A stretch of DNA of 64,000 nt from Deltaproteobacteria bacterium (GTDB lineage Bacteria; Desulfobacterota_D; UBA1144; Nemesobacterales; UBA2774), in assembly GCA_040223695.1 (NCBI GenBank), contig JAVKFU010000009.1, positions 166,277 to 230,276 of the forward strand, written 5' to 3'. The position numbers and the translations under genes are program-made. Under the pieces are notes generated by a model that did not search any database, was not told the origin of the DNA, and was given only the letters and a program-made list of their open reading frames with translations. Below are positions 53,492-62,620 of this stretch, in pieces (the first letter of the stretch is position 1; the number at the start of each line of letters is the position of its first letter).

Positions 53492-53995
53492 ATGCCTTTA
53501 TTTGAATATGAATGCGACCATTGTATAGAGAGGTATAACAGGGATATAGACGCCCTTGTTGCGAAGCTGAATAAAACAAACGCTTCTAAAATAATGAAGA
53601 ATAATACCGGTTTTACTCATATTGAAGTAACCGATGACGAGAAGGGTAAATTGCTGTTTTCGCTCGGAGAGAAGAGCGATAGCAGAAGCGCCAGAAGATT
53701 TCGTTACAAGCTGGATAAGAACAGAGTGCTTTCCCTCGAGCTTAAGAATTTCAGATTCAGCTCTCTGGTTTACGATAAAGATGATGAAAAGGATATCTCT
53801 TGTCCCCTGTGCGGCGGTAATAAAGTGCAGAGGGTTTTTTCAACTTTCAAGGCGATTTTCGAGGACAAGAGCAAGAGAGCGCCCGGCCCCGGAGACGAGC
53901 TTAAATGGCACCTGGAGTACAAACAGCAGAAAGACGAGGAAATGAGGAACGACTGGGTCGGACAGGATCATCTAAATCAATATTTCAACAGATAA
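53492..53995 (+). CDS. Split zinc-ribbon protein, FmdB-like ends with a long insert (paralogue 1)
   Basis: 167 residues. The N-terminus MPLFEYECDHC and the segment CPLCGGNKVQRVFSTF are the first and second CxxC knuckles of FmdB-type zinc ribbons (usual form MPLYEYxCxxC...CPxCG). In FmdB they are only about 20 residues apart; here C11 and C104 enclose 92 residues of charged, beta-prone sequence (THIEVTDDEKGKLLFSLGEK). The C-terminal 45 residues are basic and helical. The second gene next door has the same spacing. Probably a nucleic-acid or protein-binding factor; function unknown. AGGAG precedes the ATG. Confidence 0.7.
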   Translation: MPLFEYECDHCIERYNRDIDALVAKLNKTNASKIMKNNTGFTHIEVTDDEKGKLLFSLGEKSDSRSARRFRYKLDKNRVLSLELKNFRFSSLVYDKDDEKDISCPLCGGNKVQRVFSTFKAIFEDKSKRAPGPGDELKWHLEYKQQKDEEMRNDWVGQDHLNQYFNR

Positions 53996-54017
53996 TTCAG
54001 CCTACGGGGGTAAATAA

Positions 54018-54503
54018 ATGCCGCTTTATGAGTACGAGTGCACACAATGCAGGAAAAACGTTGAGGATTCCTTAAGAGAGATTGAAAATAAAGTCACCAA
54101 GAAGAAGGTCTCAGGCCTGGTGAAAAAATATGACAATATAAACCATATCGGCGTGCTCGATCTGGAGAATGAAAAAGTTCTGGCCGAGCACGGAAAGCGT
54201 GACAGGGACTGTGTGGACCTCGATTTCTTTTTGAACGAGGGAGCTCTGCTGGTCTTGTTCAATCTACAGAAGAATTTCCGTTTCTCCGAGCTTATTTACG
54301 ATGAAGAGGATGAGAAAGATCTGAAATGCCCGTTCTGCAGAACCAGGAAAGTCGAAAAAGTTGTGTCGAGCTTCGCGTTCACGAGTGATCTTTCAACCGA
54401 TATGCCCAAGCCCGACCTGTCAAACCTGCCGCCGTCGGTAAGGAACAGGACATTCATCGGCGACTATATAGAGGAAAAAGACAGGCCGAAGAAAAACAGG
54501 TAA
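54018..54503 (+). CDS. Split zinc-ribbon protein, FmdB-like ends with a long insert (paralogue 2)
   Basis: 161 residues, clearly related to the preceding gene: MPLYEYECTQC, then RFSELIYDEEDEKDLKCPFCRTRKVEKVVSSF against RFSSLVYDKDDEKDISCPLCGGNKVQRVFSTF. The paired cysteines are at residues 8/11 and 104/107 in both proteins, so the insert length is fixed. The tail differs and ends in a basic EEKDRPKKNR. It lies 22 bp after paralogue 1 with its own GGGGG ribosome site and is expressed with it. Its role is unknown. Confidence 0.7.
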   Translation: MPLYEYECTQCRKNVEDSLREIENKVTKKKVSGLVKKYDNINHIGVLDLENEKVLAEHGKRDRDCVDLDFFLNEGALLVLFNLQKNFRFSELIYDEEDEKDLKCPFCRTRKVEKVVSSFAFTSDLSTDMPKPDLSNLPPSVRNRTFIGDYIEEKDRPKKNR

Positions 54504-54606
54504 CGGATGCCGGACGATCTCGTCCCGCTACGGCTAACTCAAAGTCTTACGGTTTTTACAAGGTTCGATATCGGGGTTTAATTTCCGTATCCGGGAGATT
54601 GCAACT

Positions 54607-55278
54607 TTATTCTGTACCACTACCCCGGTATGTTTCACGGGGTTTTCCGAACCTTTTCCCCAGTTCGTTGTAGATGTCCCCGGGGGTGATTCCAAAATAT
54701 GAAAGAGCGATCAGGGAATGGAACCAGAGGTCCGCTGTCTCGTATATGATCTCTCCCCTGTCCCCGTTCTTGGCCCCGATAATAGCTTCAGCCGCCTCCT
54801 CCCCGACCTTTTTCAATATTTTATCGAGCCCCTTCTCGAATAGTCCGCTTACGTAAGAGTCCTCGCGCGCGTTTTTTCTCCTGTCCTCTATAACGTTGTA
54901 AACCTCTTCCAGGGTCTTTCCCGTACTCTCTCCACTGAATGAGGGAGCGCTGGTGTCAGCCCCCTGCTGCGATGTATAGAAGCACGTTCTCTGCCCGGTG
55001 TGACACGCTACACCGGTTTGTTCGACCAGCACCAGAACGGTGTCGAGGTCACAGTCGAAAAATATGTCTTTCACGTCCTGAACATTGCCCGATTCCTCCC
55101 CCTTCATCCAAAGCTCCTGTCTCGACCTGCTCCAGAAATGGGTTTTTCCCGTATCGAGTGTTTTCTCAAGAGATTCCCTGTTCGCGTAAGCGAGCATCAG
55201 CACCTGTCCGTTTTTTATGTCCTGCACGATAACCGGAACGAGCCCTTTGTCATCGTATTTAATTTCGTCTAAATCCAT
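54607..55278 (-). CDS. hisI: Bifunctional HisIE (phosphoribosyl-AMP cyclohydrolase/phosphoribosyl-ATP pyrophosphatase)
   Basis: 223 residues, histidine biosynthesis steps 2 and 3. The HisI half has [69 protein letters not shown] with the zinc cysteines. The HisE half has [37 protein letters not shown]. Fusion of the two is normal in many bacteria. No other his genes are near. Divergent from rpoZ. Confidence 0.94.
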   Translation of the reverse strand: MDLDEIKYDDKGLVPVIVQDIKNGQVLMLAYANRESLEKTLDTGKTHFWSRSRQELWMKGEESGNVQDVKDIFFDCDLDTVLVLVEQTGVACHTGQRTCFYTSQQGADTSAPSFSGESTGKTLEEVYNVIEDRRKNAREDSYVSGLFEKGLDKILKKVGEEAAEAIIGAKNGDRGEIIYETADLWFHSLIALSYFGITPGDIYNELGKRFGKPRETYRGSGTE

Positions 55279-55414
55279 TTGAGTTCCTCCGATTTGTTTA
55301 TATTAACCCAATAATCAATGAATTCCGAGAGGAGTTATCCCTCCGGCTTTACTTCCGCGCCGATATTACTTATATTTATAATTCGTAAAATTTCTGATCA
55401 GGGGGGACGCTCGG

Positions 55415-55624
55415 ATGGCAAGAGTAACCATAGAGGATTGTTTGGAGAAGGTAGTGAACAGATTCGCGCTTTCAGTGGCGGCGATGAAGCGGGCAAGGCT
55501 GCTCGTTAAGGGTGCCGCGCCGCTTTCGGAAGAAACGGATAATAAAGAAGTTGTCACGGCGCTCAGGGAAATCGCCGAAGAAAAAGTAAAGGTGATATAC
55601 CCCGTAGGCCAGGACGAATACTGA
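55415..55624 (+). CDS. rpoZ: RNA polymerase omega subunit
   Basis: 69 residues. [33 protein letters not shown] is the omega signature (E. coli [31 protein letters not shown]), followed by a short second part ([18 protein letters not shown]). It stabilises the beta-prime subunit. GGGGGGA lies before the ATG. Confidence 0.93.
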   Translation: MARVTIEDCLEKVVNRFALSVAAMKRARLLVKGAAPLSEETDNKEVVTALREIAEEKVKVIYPVGQDEY

Positions 55625-55912
55625 GTATCCTTTTCCCGGTCAATCGAGATTCATTTTATTAAACTGTACCCTCCTGCTGTGTTTTGGTTTGCGATATTCC
55701 CCCCGGCTTTTCTAATTAAGCTACGCTGTCAATCGTGAGCCGTGGCCGTTTCCCGGTACGCGGGGCAATTTCAATCCAGCCTGCTCCCTTCAATATCCGC
55801 TCTCCCGTCAGTAAGCTTGTCGGCTGATTTATGCAGTATATGTTTTCAATCGCTTCCCGAAAGGATATATTTCACGTAACAACTTAACAATATTGCGGAG
55901 AACACGCTTCGG

Positions 55913-57874
55913 ATGATTCAGGTTGGTATCGATACGGGCGGGACATTTACTGATTTTGTATTCTTTGACGGAATTAGGCTTTTCACCCATAAAATATCCT
56001 CCACTCCCGACGACCCTTCCAGAGCAATAATGGAAGGTTTAAACGAGGCCCTGGGAGCGGTATTAAAAGACGTGGAAATAGTTCACGGCACCACTGTCGC
56101 AACCAATGCCCTCCTGGAGCGTAAAGGAGCGCGCATAGCCCTCGTAACGACCGAGGGATTCGAAGATCTAATAGAGATAGGGAGACAAAACCGGGGGGAA
56201 CTCTACAATATATTCTGGGAAGCCCCCGGACCGCTCGTTGAAAGGGTGTTAAGGCTGGGTATAAGCGAGCGGACAACCTTTGAGGGGAATATAGCCAAGC
56301 GTATAAAACTCGGTGACCTTAAAAAACTGCTTGCGAAGTTAAAAAGGCTGAATCCCGAAGGGGTGGCAATATCGTTTCTTCATTCTTATATGAATTCCGA
56401 GAATGAGAACCGTGTGGCCGACTATCTGAAAAAGTCCGGACTGCCGCTTTCCGTTTCTTCCCGGATACTGCCGGAGTTCCGGGAGTACGAAAGGACTTCG
56501 ACCATCGTGGCCAATGCCTATCTTCTGCCTAAAGTGAAGGCGTACATGAGCTCCCTGACCGAGAGTATCTCTGCCCGGGGAGGCTCGAGTGATAAAATCA
56601 CGATCATGCAGTCGAGCGGAGGAATTATCTCGCCCGGACAGGCCGGCGAGGAGCCCGTTCGTATTCTCACTTCCGGTCCTGCGGGGGGGGTAGTGGGAGG
56701 ATTTAAAGTAGCTCAAATGACCGGTTATGAGAAAGTCATGACCTATGACATGGGCGGGACATCGACCGATGTCGCGCTCTGTGACGGCAGTCCGAAATTC
56801 ACAACCGAGACGAATATAGACGGGATACCGATCAAGGTTCCGATGATTGATGTCCATACTATAGGAGCCGGAGGAGGCTCTGTCGCTTATGCGGACACGG
56901 GAGGGGCTCTGAAAGTCGGTCCGCGGAGCGCGGGGGCGGACCCCGGACCCGCCTGTTACGGGAAGGGCAGGGAGCCCGCCGTAACAGATGCCAATGTGCT
57001 TCTGGGCAGGATAGACCCGGAATGGTTTCTCGGCGGAAGAATGAAGATTTATCCAGGAAAGTCGGAAGCAGCGCTCAGAGCGGTGGCGAAAAAACTAAAA
57101 TATTCCGTTAAGGGGCTCGCCGAAGGGGTAATAAAGGTCGCCAATGCCAACATGGCGAGGGCGCTCCGTGTTATTTCGATCGGCAGGGGGTATGACCCGA
57201 GAGAGTTCGCTTTGCTTTCGTTCGGCGGGGCGGGCGGGCTTCACGCCTGCGAGCTTGCGAGCGATATGGGAATGAAGACGGTAATATTCCCCGTGGACCC
57301 GGGGGTTCTCTCCGCGCTCGGAATGCTTGTGGCGGATTCTTTCAAGGATTACGGGCTTACGCTGTTTTTAGGTGAAAACGGCAGCCGGATAAATGAGCTT
57401 GAGGAGAATTTCAGGGTTTTGGAGGCCAGATCCGGAGAAGATTTCCCGGGCTCCGCGGTAAAGTTCGAGCGGTACGTTGATGTGCGGTACAAGAGACAGG
57501 CTCACGAGGTTACGGTCCCTTACGGTAAAAATTTTGTAAGGTCGTTTCACCGTACGCATAAAAAGATGTACGGATATATGAAGCCCGAGAGCGAAGTTGA
57601 AGTCGTAACCTTACGATTGAGAGCCATAGCACAAAAGAAGAAGCTCAAGCTGCCTCTGCTTAAAAATAAAAAGAAAGAGATCAGGCCCGTTAGGAAGAAA
57701 GTTCTTTTCGAAGGAAGAGAAATTAAGGTCGATACTTACAGAAGAGAGGATTTTTACCCGGGCTATAAATTCTCGGGACCCTCACTTGTACTCGAGAGTA
57801 CTTCCACGCTCTTTATTACCCCGGATTATAATTGTGAAATCGACACGTGGGGTAATATAATAGCCCGAAGCTGA
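55913..57874 (+). CDS. Hydantoinase/oxoprolinase family protein (HyuA-type)
   Basis: 653 residues. The start MIQVGIDTGGTFTDFVFFDG is the N-terminal phosphate-binding signature of the acetate/sugar-kinase-like HyuA fold; HGTTVATNALLERKGARIALVTTEGFEDLIEIGRQNR and MTYDMGGTSTDVALCDG, then GAGGGSVAY and SAGADPGPACYGKG complete the pattern. Enzymes of this family hydrolyse hydantoins, 5-oxoproline or acetone-like substrates with ATP. The B partner (HyuB) is absent from both flanks, so it is an orphan A subunit or is encoded elsewhere. Confidence 0.9.
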   Translation: MIQVGIDTGGTFTDFVFFDGIRLFTHKISSTPDDPSRAIMEGLNEALGAVLKDVEIVHGTTVATNALLERKGARIALVTTEGFEDLIEIGRQNRGELYNIFWEAPGPLVERVLRLGISERTTFEGNIAKRIKLGDLKKLLAKLKRLNPEGVAISFLHSYMNSENENRVADYLKKSGLPLSVSSRILPEFREYERTSTIVANAYLLPKVKAYMSSLTESISARGGSSDKITIMQSSGGIISPGQAGEEPVRILTSGPAGGVVGGFKVAQMTGYEKVMTYDMGGTSTDVALCDGSPKFTTETNIDGIPIKVPMIDVHTIGAGGGSVAYADTGGALKVGPRSAGADPGPACYGKGREPAVTDANVLLGRIDPEWFLGGRMKIYPGKSEAALRAVAKKLKYSVKGLAEGVIKVANANMARALRVISIGRGYDPREFALLSFGGAGGLHACELASDMGMKTVIFPVDPGVLSALGMLVADSFKDYGLTLFLGENGSRINELEENFRVLEARSGEDFPGSAVKFERYVDVRYKRQAHEVTVPYGKNFVRSFHRTHKKMYGYMKPESEVEVVTLRLRAIAQKKKLKLPLLKNKKKEIRPVRKKVLFEGREIKVDTYRREDFYPGYKFSGPSLVLESTSTLFITPDYNCEIDTWGNIIARS

Positions 57875-58012
57875 TTCAGGTGGGGGGAGGTTGCAGGGGG
57901 CGTATATTTTTATGACCTCGGCGTGGAAGCAGAAGCACAGCTAGTGTTTATTGAATTTTGGCTTTAATATGTGACTATAAAAGCTGAAAAAACAAGGAGA
58001 GTCCGGAGTAAA

Positions 58013-59326
58013 GTGAGAAAATCCGATAATTTAATCCTGGGAGGCGGCGTAACCGGCCTTGCCGCGGGTTGGGTATCGGGTCTCCCCGTGTTCGAGGCTG
58101 CCGAGGTCCCGGGCGGTATCTGCTCGTCGTATTACCTCCCGCCCGGAAGCAAAAAACCCCTCTTCAGGGCCCCTGAGGACGGAGAGGCGTACAGGTTCGA
58201 AATCGGGGGAGGACACTGGATTTTCGGAGGCGACCCGGCTGTTCTCAGCTTTATAGAATCTCTGGTCCCATCTAAATCCTACAAGAGGAAGTCCTCGGTT
58301 TTCTTCAGCAAACAGGGCCTCTACGTTCCTTACCCCATACAGAATAATCTCGGCTATCTGGGAAAGGACGTTGCCGCAAAGGCGATTAGTGAAATAATAA
58401 ACGCCCCTGACGGCACGCCGAAGACAATGGGGGACTGGCTCGAAAAGAGTTTCGGGAAAACCCTGATGGAGCTGTTTTTCGCCCCGTTTCACGAGCTCTA
58501 TACGGCCGGGTTGTGGACCAGGATTGCCCCTCAGGACGCTTATAAATCCCCGGTCAATCTCTCAATCGCCCTTAAGGGCGCAATCGACAAGGCGCCTCCG
58601 GCGGTCGGATACAACGTGACCTACGTTTACCCCAGGGAAGGACTCAACACGCTGGCTCAGAGGATGGCGGATAAATGCGATCTCCGCTACGGCAAGCGGG
58701 TTACACGCATTAATATTAAGAAGAAGGAGGTTTTATTTTCAGACGGCTCGGGCGCGAAGTATCAGAATTTGATCTCCACTCTGCCGCTTAATAAGGCAAT
58801 CGGGATGGCGGGCCTCCGGGTGGATGAGGAGCCGGCTGACTATACCTCGGTCCTGGTTCTGAACATCGGCGCGACCAGGGGCGAAAAATGCCCGGACGAT
58901 CACTGGCTCTATATTCCCGACAGCGAATCCCGGTTTCACAGGGTGGGTTTTTACAGCAACGTGGACGTGTCCTTCATGCCTGAGTCCTCGCGTAAAGATA
59001 AGGACAGGGTGAGCATCTATGTGGAAAAGGCGTATCAAAACGGCAAAAAGCCCAATGAAAAGGAAATAAAGAAATACTCCGGCTCCGTCGTAAAAGAGCT
59101 TAAATCATGGGGGTTCATCTCGAAAGCCGAAACCGTCGACCCCACGTGGATTGATGTGGCCTACACATGGTCGATGCCCGGCTCCGGGTGGAAGGAGCAG
59201 GCGATAGGCGAGCTTCAGAATCACGGCGTATATCAGATAGGCCGCTACGGGCGCTGGGTCTTTCAGGGGATCGCCGAGTCCCTTAAAGACGGCTTCTTCA
59301 TCGGCGGTGCGCTGGGGCCTTCTTAA
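58013..59326 (+). CDS. FAD-dependent protoporphyrinogen-oxidase/UDP-galactopyranose-mutase-like oxidoreductase
   Basis: About 437 residues. The Rossmann motif is NLILGGGVTGLAAGW, with EAAEVPGGICSSYYL, FEIGGGHWIFGG and LISTLPLNKAIG in the later FAD-binding part. The domain order fits the amine-oxidase/PPOX or UGM-like group. The frame is open from GTG 57971, but that start has no ribosome site; GTG 58013 has GGAG four bases upstream and gives MRKSDNLILGGG, so it is preferred. Product unknown; the adjoining glycan cluster makes a sugar-nucleotide role possible. Confidence 0.8.
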   Translation: MRKSDNLILGGGVTGLAAGWVSGLPVFEAAEVPGGICSSYYLPPGSKKPLFRAPEDGEAYRFEIGGGHWIFGGDPAVLSFIESLVPSKSYKRKSSVFFSKQGLYVPYPIQNNLGYLGKDVAAKAISEIINAPDGTPKTMGDWLEKSFGKTLMELFFAPFHELYTAGLWTRIAPQDAYKSPVNLSIALKGAIDKAPPAVGYNVTYVYPREGLNTLAQRMADKCDLRYGKRVTRINIKKKEVLFSDGSGAKYQNLISTLPLNKAIGMAGLRVDEEPADYTSVLVLNIGATRGEKCPDDHWLYIPDSESRFHRVGFYSNVDVSFMPESSRKDKDRVSIYVEKAYQNGKKPNEKEIKKYSGSVVKELKSWGFISKAETVDPTWIDVAYTWSMPGSGWKEQAIGELQNHGVYQIGRYGRWVFQGIAESLKDGFFIGGALGPS

Positions 59327-59388
59327 AAGGGTTCTATAAAATATCTTTTGTCGAAAATTGGCGTGTCTATAATAATTCAACGCTGCAT

Positions 59389-60123
59389 TTATCTTCTTGA
59401 AATGTACTTCATTGCGCTTTTCAGACTTCCCCCTTCCTTTAAATAAACTAAAGCTTTTCTATATTTTTCCAGGATAAAATTGTTCTTGATCTCGATGTTG
59501 CCTTCCTTTAGCTTCTTGCAAACAGCTAGACCGTAGCCTTCGGGAGTTTCGATTTCCAATATTTCGTAATTACTTCTAAATAACACACTCTTCAAAGTAT
59601 CGAGGATAATCCTCGGTCCCCACCATCCGCATTTGTTCGGAAAGATATCATGAAAAATTATCAGCCCTCCTTTTCTTACCTTGCCATTATAAATGTTATA
59701 GTCGTTCAGAGTTCCTTTATAGGTGTGATCTCCGTCTATAAACAGGAGATCGATATTCTTGATTTGAGATAACAATTTGGGGGCCACGTCAGTTGAAAAT
59801 CCTTTGATGAAATTGACTCTATGCATAAGCCCCGCTTTTTCAACATTTGTCTTCGCCAACTCCAGTGGGTTTTCAATATCAATTGGCAGATTGGGGTTGT
59901 TGATGTGGGGAAGAAAGTTGTCTATGGCGTACATATTGCCTTGGGTTTGTTTATTGTCTTCGATTGCTTGGGCAATACAAATGGCCGAGTATCCGATAAA
60001 TGAACCTATCTCCACAGCAACCTTGGGTTTTACGTTTCTGGCCAGAGCGTATAGTACTTCTCCTACCTCGGGATAAATTGATATCGGGTGTGCAAAAGCC
60101 GAATTCGACAGCTCATCTAGCAC
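59389..60123 (-). CDS. Class I SAM-dependent methyltransferase (glycan-cluster type)
   Basis: 244 residues, Methyltransf_24/TylF-like. Motif I is KVAVEIGSFIGYSAICIAQAI, followed by MYAIDNFLPHI, a LLFIDGDHTYKGTLNDY block, and GGLIIFHDIFP. This type O-methylates sugars or antibiotics; in a glycan cluster it is likely to act on a sugar residue. It is the last gene of the leftward cluster and about 62 bp from the convergent FAD oxidoreductase. Confidence 0.83.
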   Translation of the reverse strand: MLDELSNSAFAHPISIYPEVGEVLYALARNVKPKVAVEIGSFIGYSAICIAQAIEDNKQTQGNMYAIDNFLPHINNPNLPIDIENPLELAKTNVEKAGLMHRVNFIKGFSTDVAPKLLSQIKNIDLLFIDGDHTYKGTLNDYNIYNGKVRKGGLIIFHDIFPNKCGWWGPRIILDTLKSVLFRSNYEILEIETPEGYGLAVCKKLKEGNIEIKNNFILEKYRKALVYLKEGGSLKSAMKYISRR

Positions 60124-60211
60124 TCTGTTAATCTTGGTTAATATAACTGATTCCTCTTTTGTATTTGCTCGCAGTATGGCTACTCAACAAAAATTCGTTA
60201 ATCGGGTTATT

Positions 60212-61330
60212 TCAATTATCGACCGTATTGTAGAATACCGCTTCATATTCCTCGCTCGTTTTGCTAATATCATAATTTTGTTTCACAAATCTTACAGCGG
60301 GATCGGTGTTATGTTCATGCTCAAGCAGCTTGATAGAGTTTTTTACAAAAGCGTTTATTTCTTCTTTTTCCGAAGTTACGGGTATGAGTGTGCAGTAGTT
60401 CTCAACGTATTCCTTTATTGCTCCGACGTCCGATGCAATTACCCGGACGCCCGCCGATACCGCTTCTAAAATTGTAAGCGGTGCGCCTTCGTAGAGAGAA
60501 GGGACAAGCAGCAGATCCGTTGAGGCCAGAACGTTTTCAATATCGTGTCTGTGAGTGAAATTAAATACTTTGCGGGAGAGGTCGTGCTTTTTAATGAATT
60601 TCTTTACCCGGTTTCCCAGGTGTCCCGACCCTATCATATAAAAAGCGCATGAATCGTATTGTAGGGAAATCTGTCTTGCAATTTCTAAAAACATGACCGG
60701 TCTCTTTTGCTCGGAAAGCCTGCCGATAAATCCTATCAGCTTGCGGCCTTTATCCAGCCCGATTTCTTCTCTGAAGCCGTTATTGTTACTCCGGCTTTTC
60801 ATATACCTTTTCGTGTCTATGCCGTTTCTGATGACGGAAAGCTTGTCCGCGTCCACTCGATAATTGGCCGGCAGATATTCCCGCAAGTTCTCAGATATCA
60901 GGATGCTGCGGTCTATAAAGGGATGGACGTACTTATTTGCGCTGATGTCGGGGTAGCCCCCTCTGAAGCAGTAGGGTTCAAGGACATGCAGCGAATCTAC
61001 GACCTTTAAATCGGGCAGACTTTGTTTAATGCAGGGAAGATTTTCATAGACCCAGAGAGAATGCGTATTAAATATTATGTCCACTTTGTTTTCCTTGAGA
61101 TAGTCTATAAAACGCTCCATACGGTCTTTCTTGTTTATGGTGTGCAGGTAAAACGGCTTGTTTATATTGATCTCAAAAATGTAGTCCCACGTCCCACTTG
61201 CTTCGGTGGCGATTATATGAACTTCGTTCCCTTTTTCTTTTAACCGATGCAGGATGTCGAAATTAATTTTTGTGACCCCGCTTACATCAAGGAAACACGT
61301 TGTATAGGCTATGCTCAGCTTCTTCGGCAT
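60212..61330 (-). CDS. Glycosyltransferase family 4
   Basis: 372 residues, GT-B fold. N-terminal SIAYTTCFLDVSGVTKINFDILHRLKEKGNEVHIIA, and C-terminal GRLSEQKRPVMFLEIARQI with SLYEGAPLTILEAVSAGVRVIASDVGAIKEYV, the GT4 donor-site block. It should add a sugar to a growing surface polysaccharide on the cytoplasmic face. It overlaps the GT2 gene by 16 bp, so the two are co-translated. Confidence 0.87.
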   Translation of the reverse strand: MPKKLSIAYTTCFLDVSGVTKINFDILHRLKEKGNEVHIIATEASGTWDYIFEININKPFYLHTINKKDRMERFIDYLKENKVDIIFNTHSLWVYENLPCIKQSLPDLKVVDSLHVLEPYCFRGGYPDISANKYVHPFIDRSILISENLREYLPANYRVDADKLSVIRNGIDTKRYMKSRSNNNGFREEIGLDKGRKLIGFIGRLSEQKRPVMFLEIARQISLQYDSCAFYMIGSGHLGNRVKKFIKKHDLSRKVFNFTHRHDIENVLASTDLLLVPSLYEGAPLTILEAVSAGVRVIASDVGAIKEYVENYCTLIPVTSEKEEINAFVKNSIKLLEHEHNTDPAVRFVKQNYDISKTSEEYEAVFYNTVDN

Positions 61331-62466
61331 TTGGCTCTTTTTGACAGGTAATGGTTGTTGATTTTATCAATAAGTTTCAGACGGGTATCGGGGGGCAATC
61401 TCTTGAATAATATCCTGAGTCCCTCTATTGCCGTACCTTTAATCAGGGATAAAAAAGCGGAAATGACATAAGTTACATTCTTGACCGCCAGTCGCGCCAG
61501 GGTTTCTGTCCATAACATGTAAGGCCTTTCGCCCGCGTTCTTTTTTAAATTCTCGATGTATTCAAGGTCTTCAAACTTCCCGAATCTCTTGTCGAAGAAG
61601 TCGATTACGGATTTAAGTGTGAGAATGGAATGAAAGTAATCCCCGGATACCAGTAGTTTGAGAGATAACAGCAATATAGATAGCTCCTTGTATAGAAGGC
61701 CCAATGCCCTTTTCGGGAACGGAACGTGTTTATTCATTAAATACAGCATGTTTCTGTTGGCGTAGTACGCCGTGTTGAATCCAATTTTGAAGAGCCACGG
61801 GACATGCCATATCCTCGAGCCCGGTACCGACGCCACTTTGTACCCCTTCTCTCCGAACCTGATATTCCAGTCAACATCGTCACAATAAATAAAATAGTTC
61901 TCGTCCCATATTCCCACATCAAGGATAGCCTCGGCCGATACGCACAACGAGCAGCTCGATATCGAGTCTACGATAAAAAATTCCTTTCCCCGGGCGTTAT
62001 CCGGTATGGATTTTTTGTCATCATGGAATCTGCCTTTCGTGAGGTCTATGAAGTACCCCGCTTCAAGGAATTTGTCTTTGTCGGTCAGATCGTACATGGC
62101 CGATCCGGCTACGGCGATTTCTTCCGAAGACTCGAGCACGCGAACGAGTTCACTGAGCGCCCTGCTGTCCACTTCGACGTCGTTATCCAGGAGCCACAAG
62201 TACTTGTATACGCCTTTCCCGAGCGCGTACTTTATCCCGGTATTAAATCCGCCCGTCCCTCCGAGATTTTCCGGGTTGACGATAATGTGAACGCCGGGAA
62301 ATGCTTCTTTGACGGCTTCTGCCGTGCCGTCGGTTGAAGCATTGTCCACGACAACGATATCGTAATTGTCATAATCCAGATTCTTTAATGTATTGAGCAG
62401 GTTGAGAACATCTTCCCTCTTCTCCCAGGTGACTATTATTATTCCTGCTTTCGGGTGTTGTGGCAT
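61315..62466 (-). CDS. Glycosyltransferase family 2 (rhamnosyltransferase-like)
   Basis: 383 residues, GT-A fold. GIIIVTWEKREDVLNLLNTL, IVVDNASTDGTAEAVKEAFPG, NLGGTGGFNTGIKYAL and WLLDNDVEVDSRALSELV are typical of rhamnosyl/dTDP-sugar transferases; the IYCDDVDWNIRFGEKGYKV block carries the catalytic region and the C-terminal 130 residues include membrane-associated helices. Part of the surface-glycan cluster. Confidence 0.87.
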   Translation of the reverse strand: MPQHPKAGIIIVTWEKREDVLNLLNTLKNLDYDNYDIVVVDNASTDGTAEAVKEAFPGVHIIVNPENLGGTGGFNTGIKYALGKGVYKYLWLLDNDVEVDSRALSELVRVLESSEEIAVAGSAMYDLTDKDKFLEAGYFIDLTKGRFHDDKKSIPDNARGKEFFIVDSISSCSLCVSAEAILDVGIWDENYFIYCDDVDWNIRFGEKGYKVASVPGSRIWHVPWLFKIGFNTAYYANRNMLYLMNKHVPFPKRALGLLYKELSILLLSLKLLVSGDYFHSILTLKSVIDFFDKRFGKFEDLEYIENLKKNAGERPYMLWTETLARLAVKNVTYVISAFLSLIKGTAIEGLRILFKRLPPDTRLKLIDKINNHYLSKRAKCRRS

Positions 62467-62620
62467 GGTTGAGCGGTAAAGAAGATAGCACTACTGTTAG
62501 TATCTTTCAGATATTCAGCATACAGCTAACAAAGATTCGGTGTCAAGCGGGTTTACTTTTCATCGATCGAGGTTATGTACGGGTTGATTCGGCTGTTTTG
62601 TCAGATTTGGGAGCTTCCCG

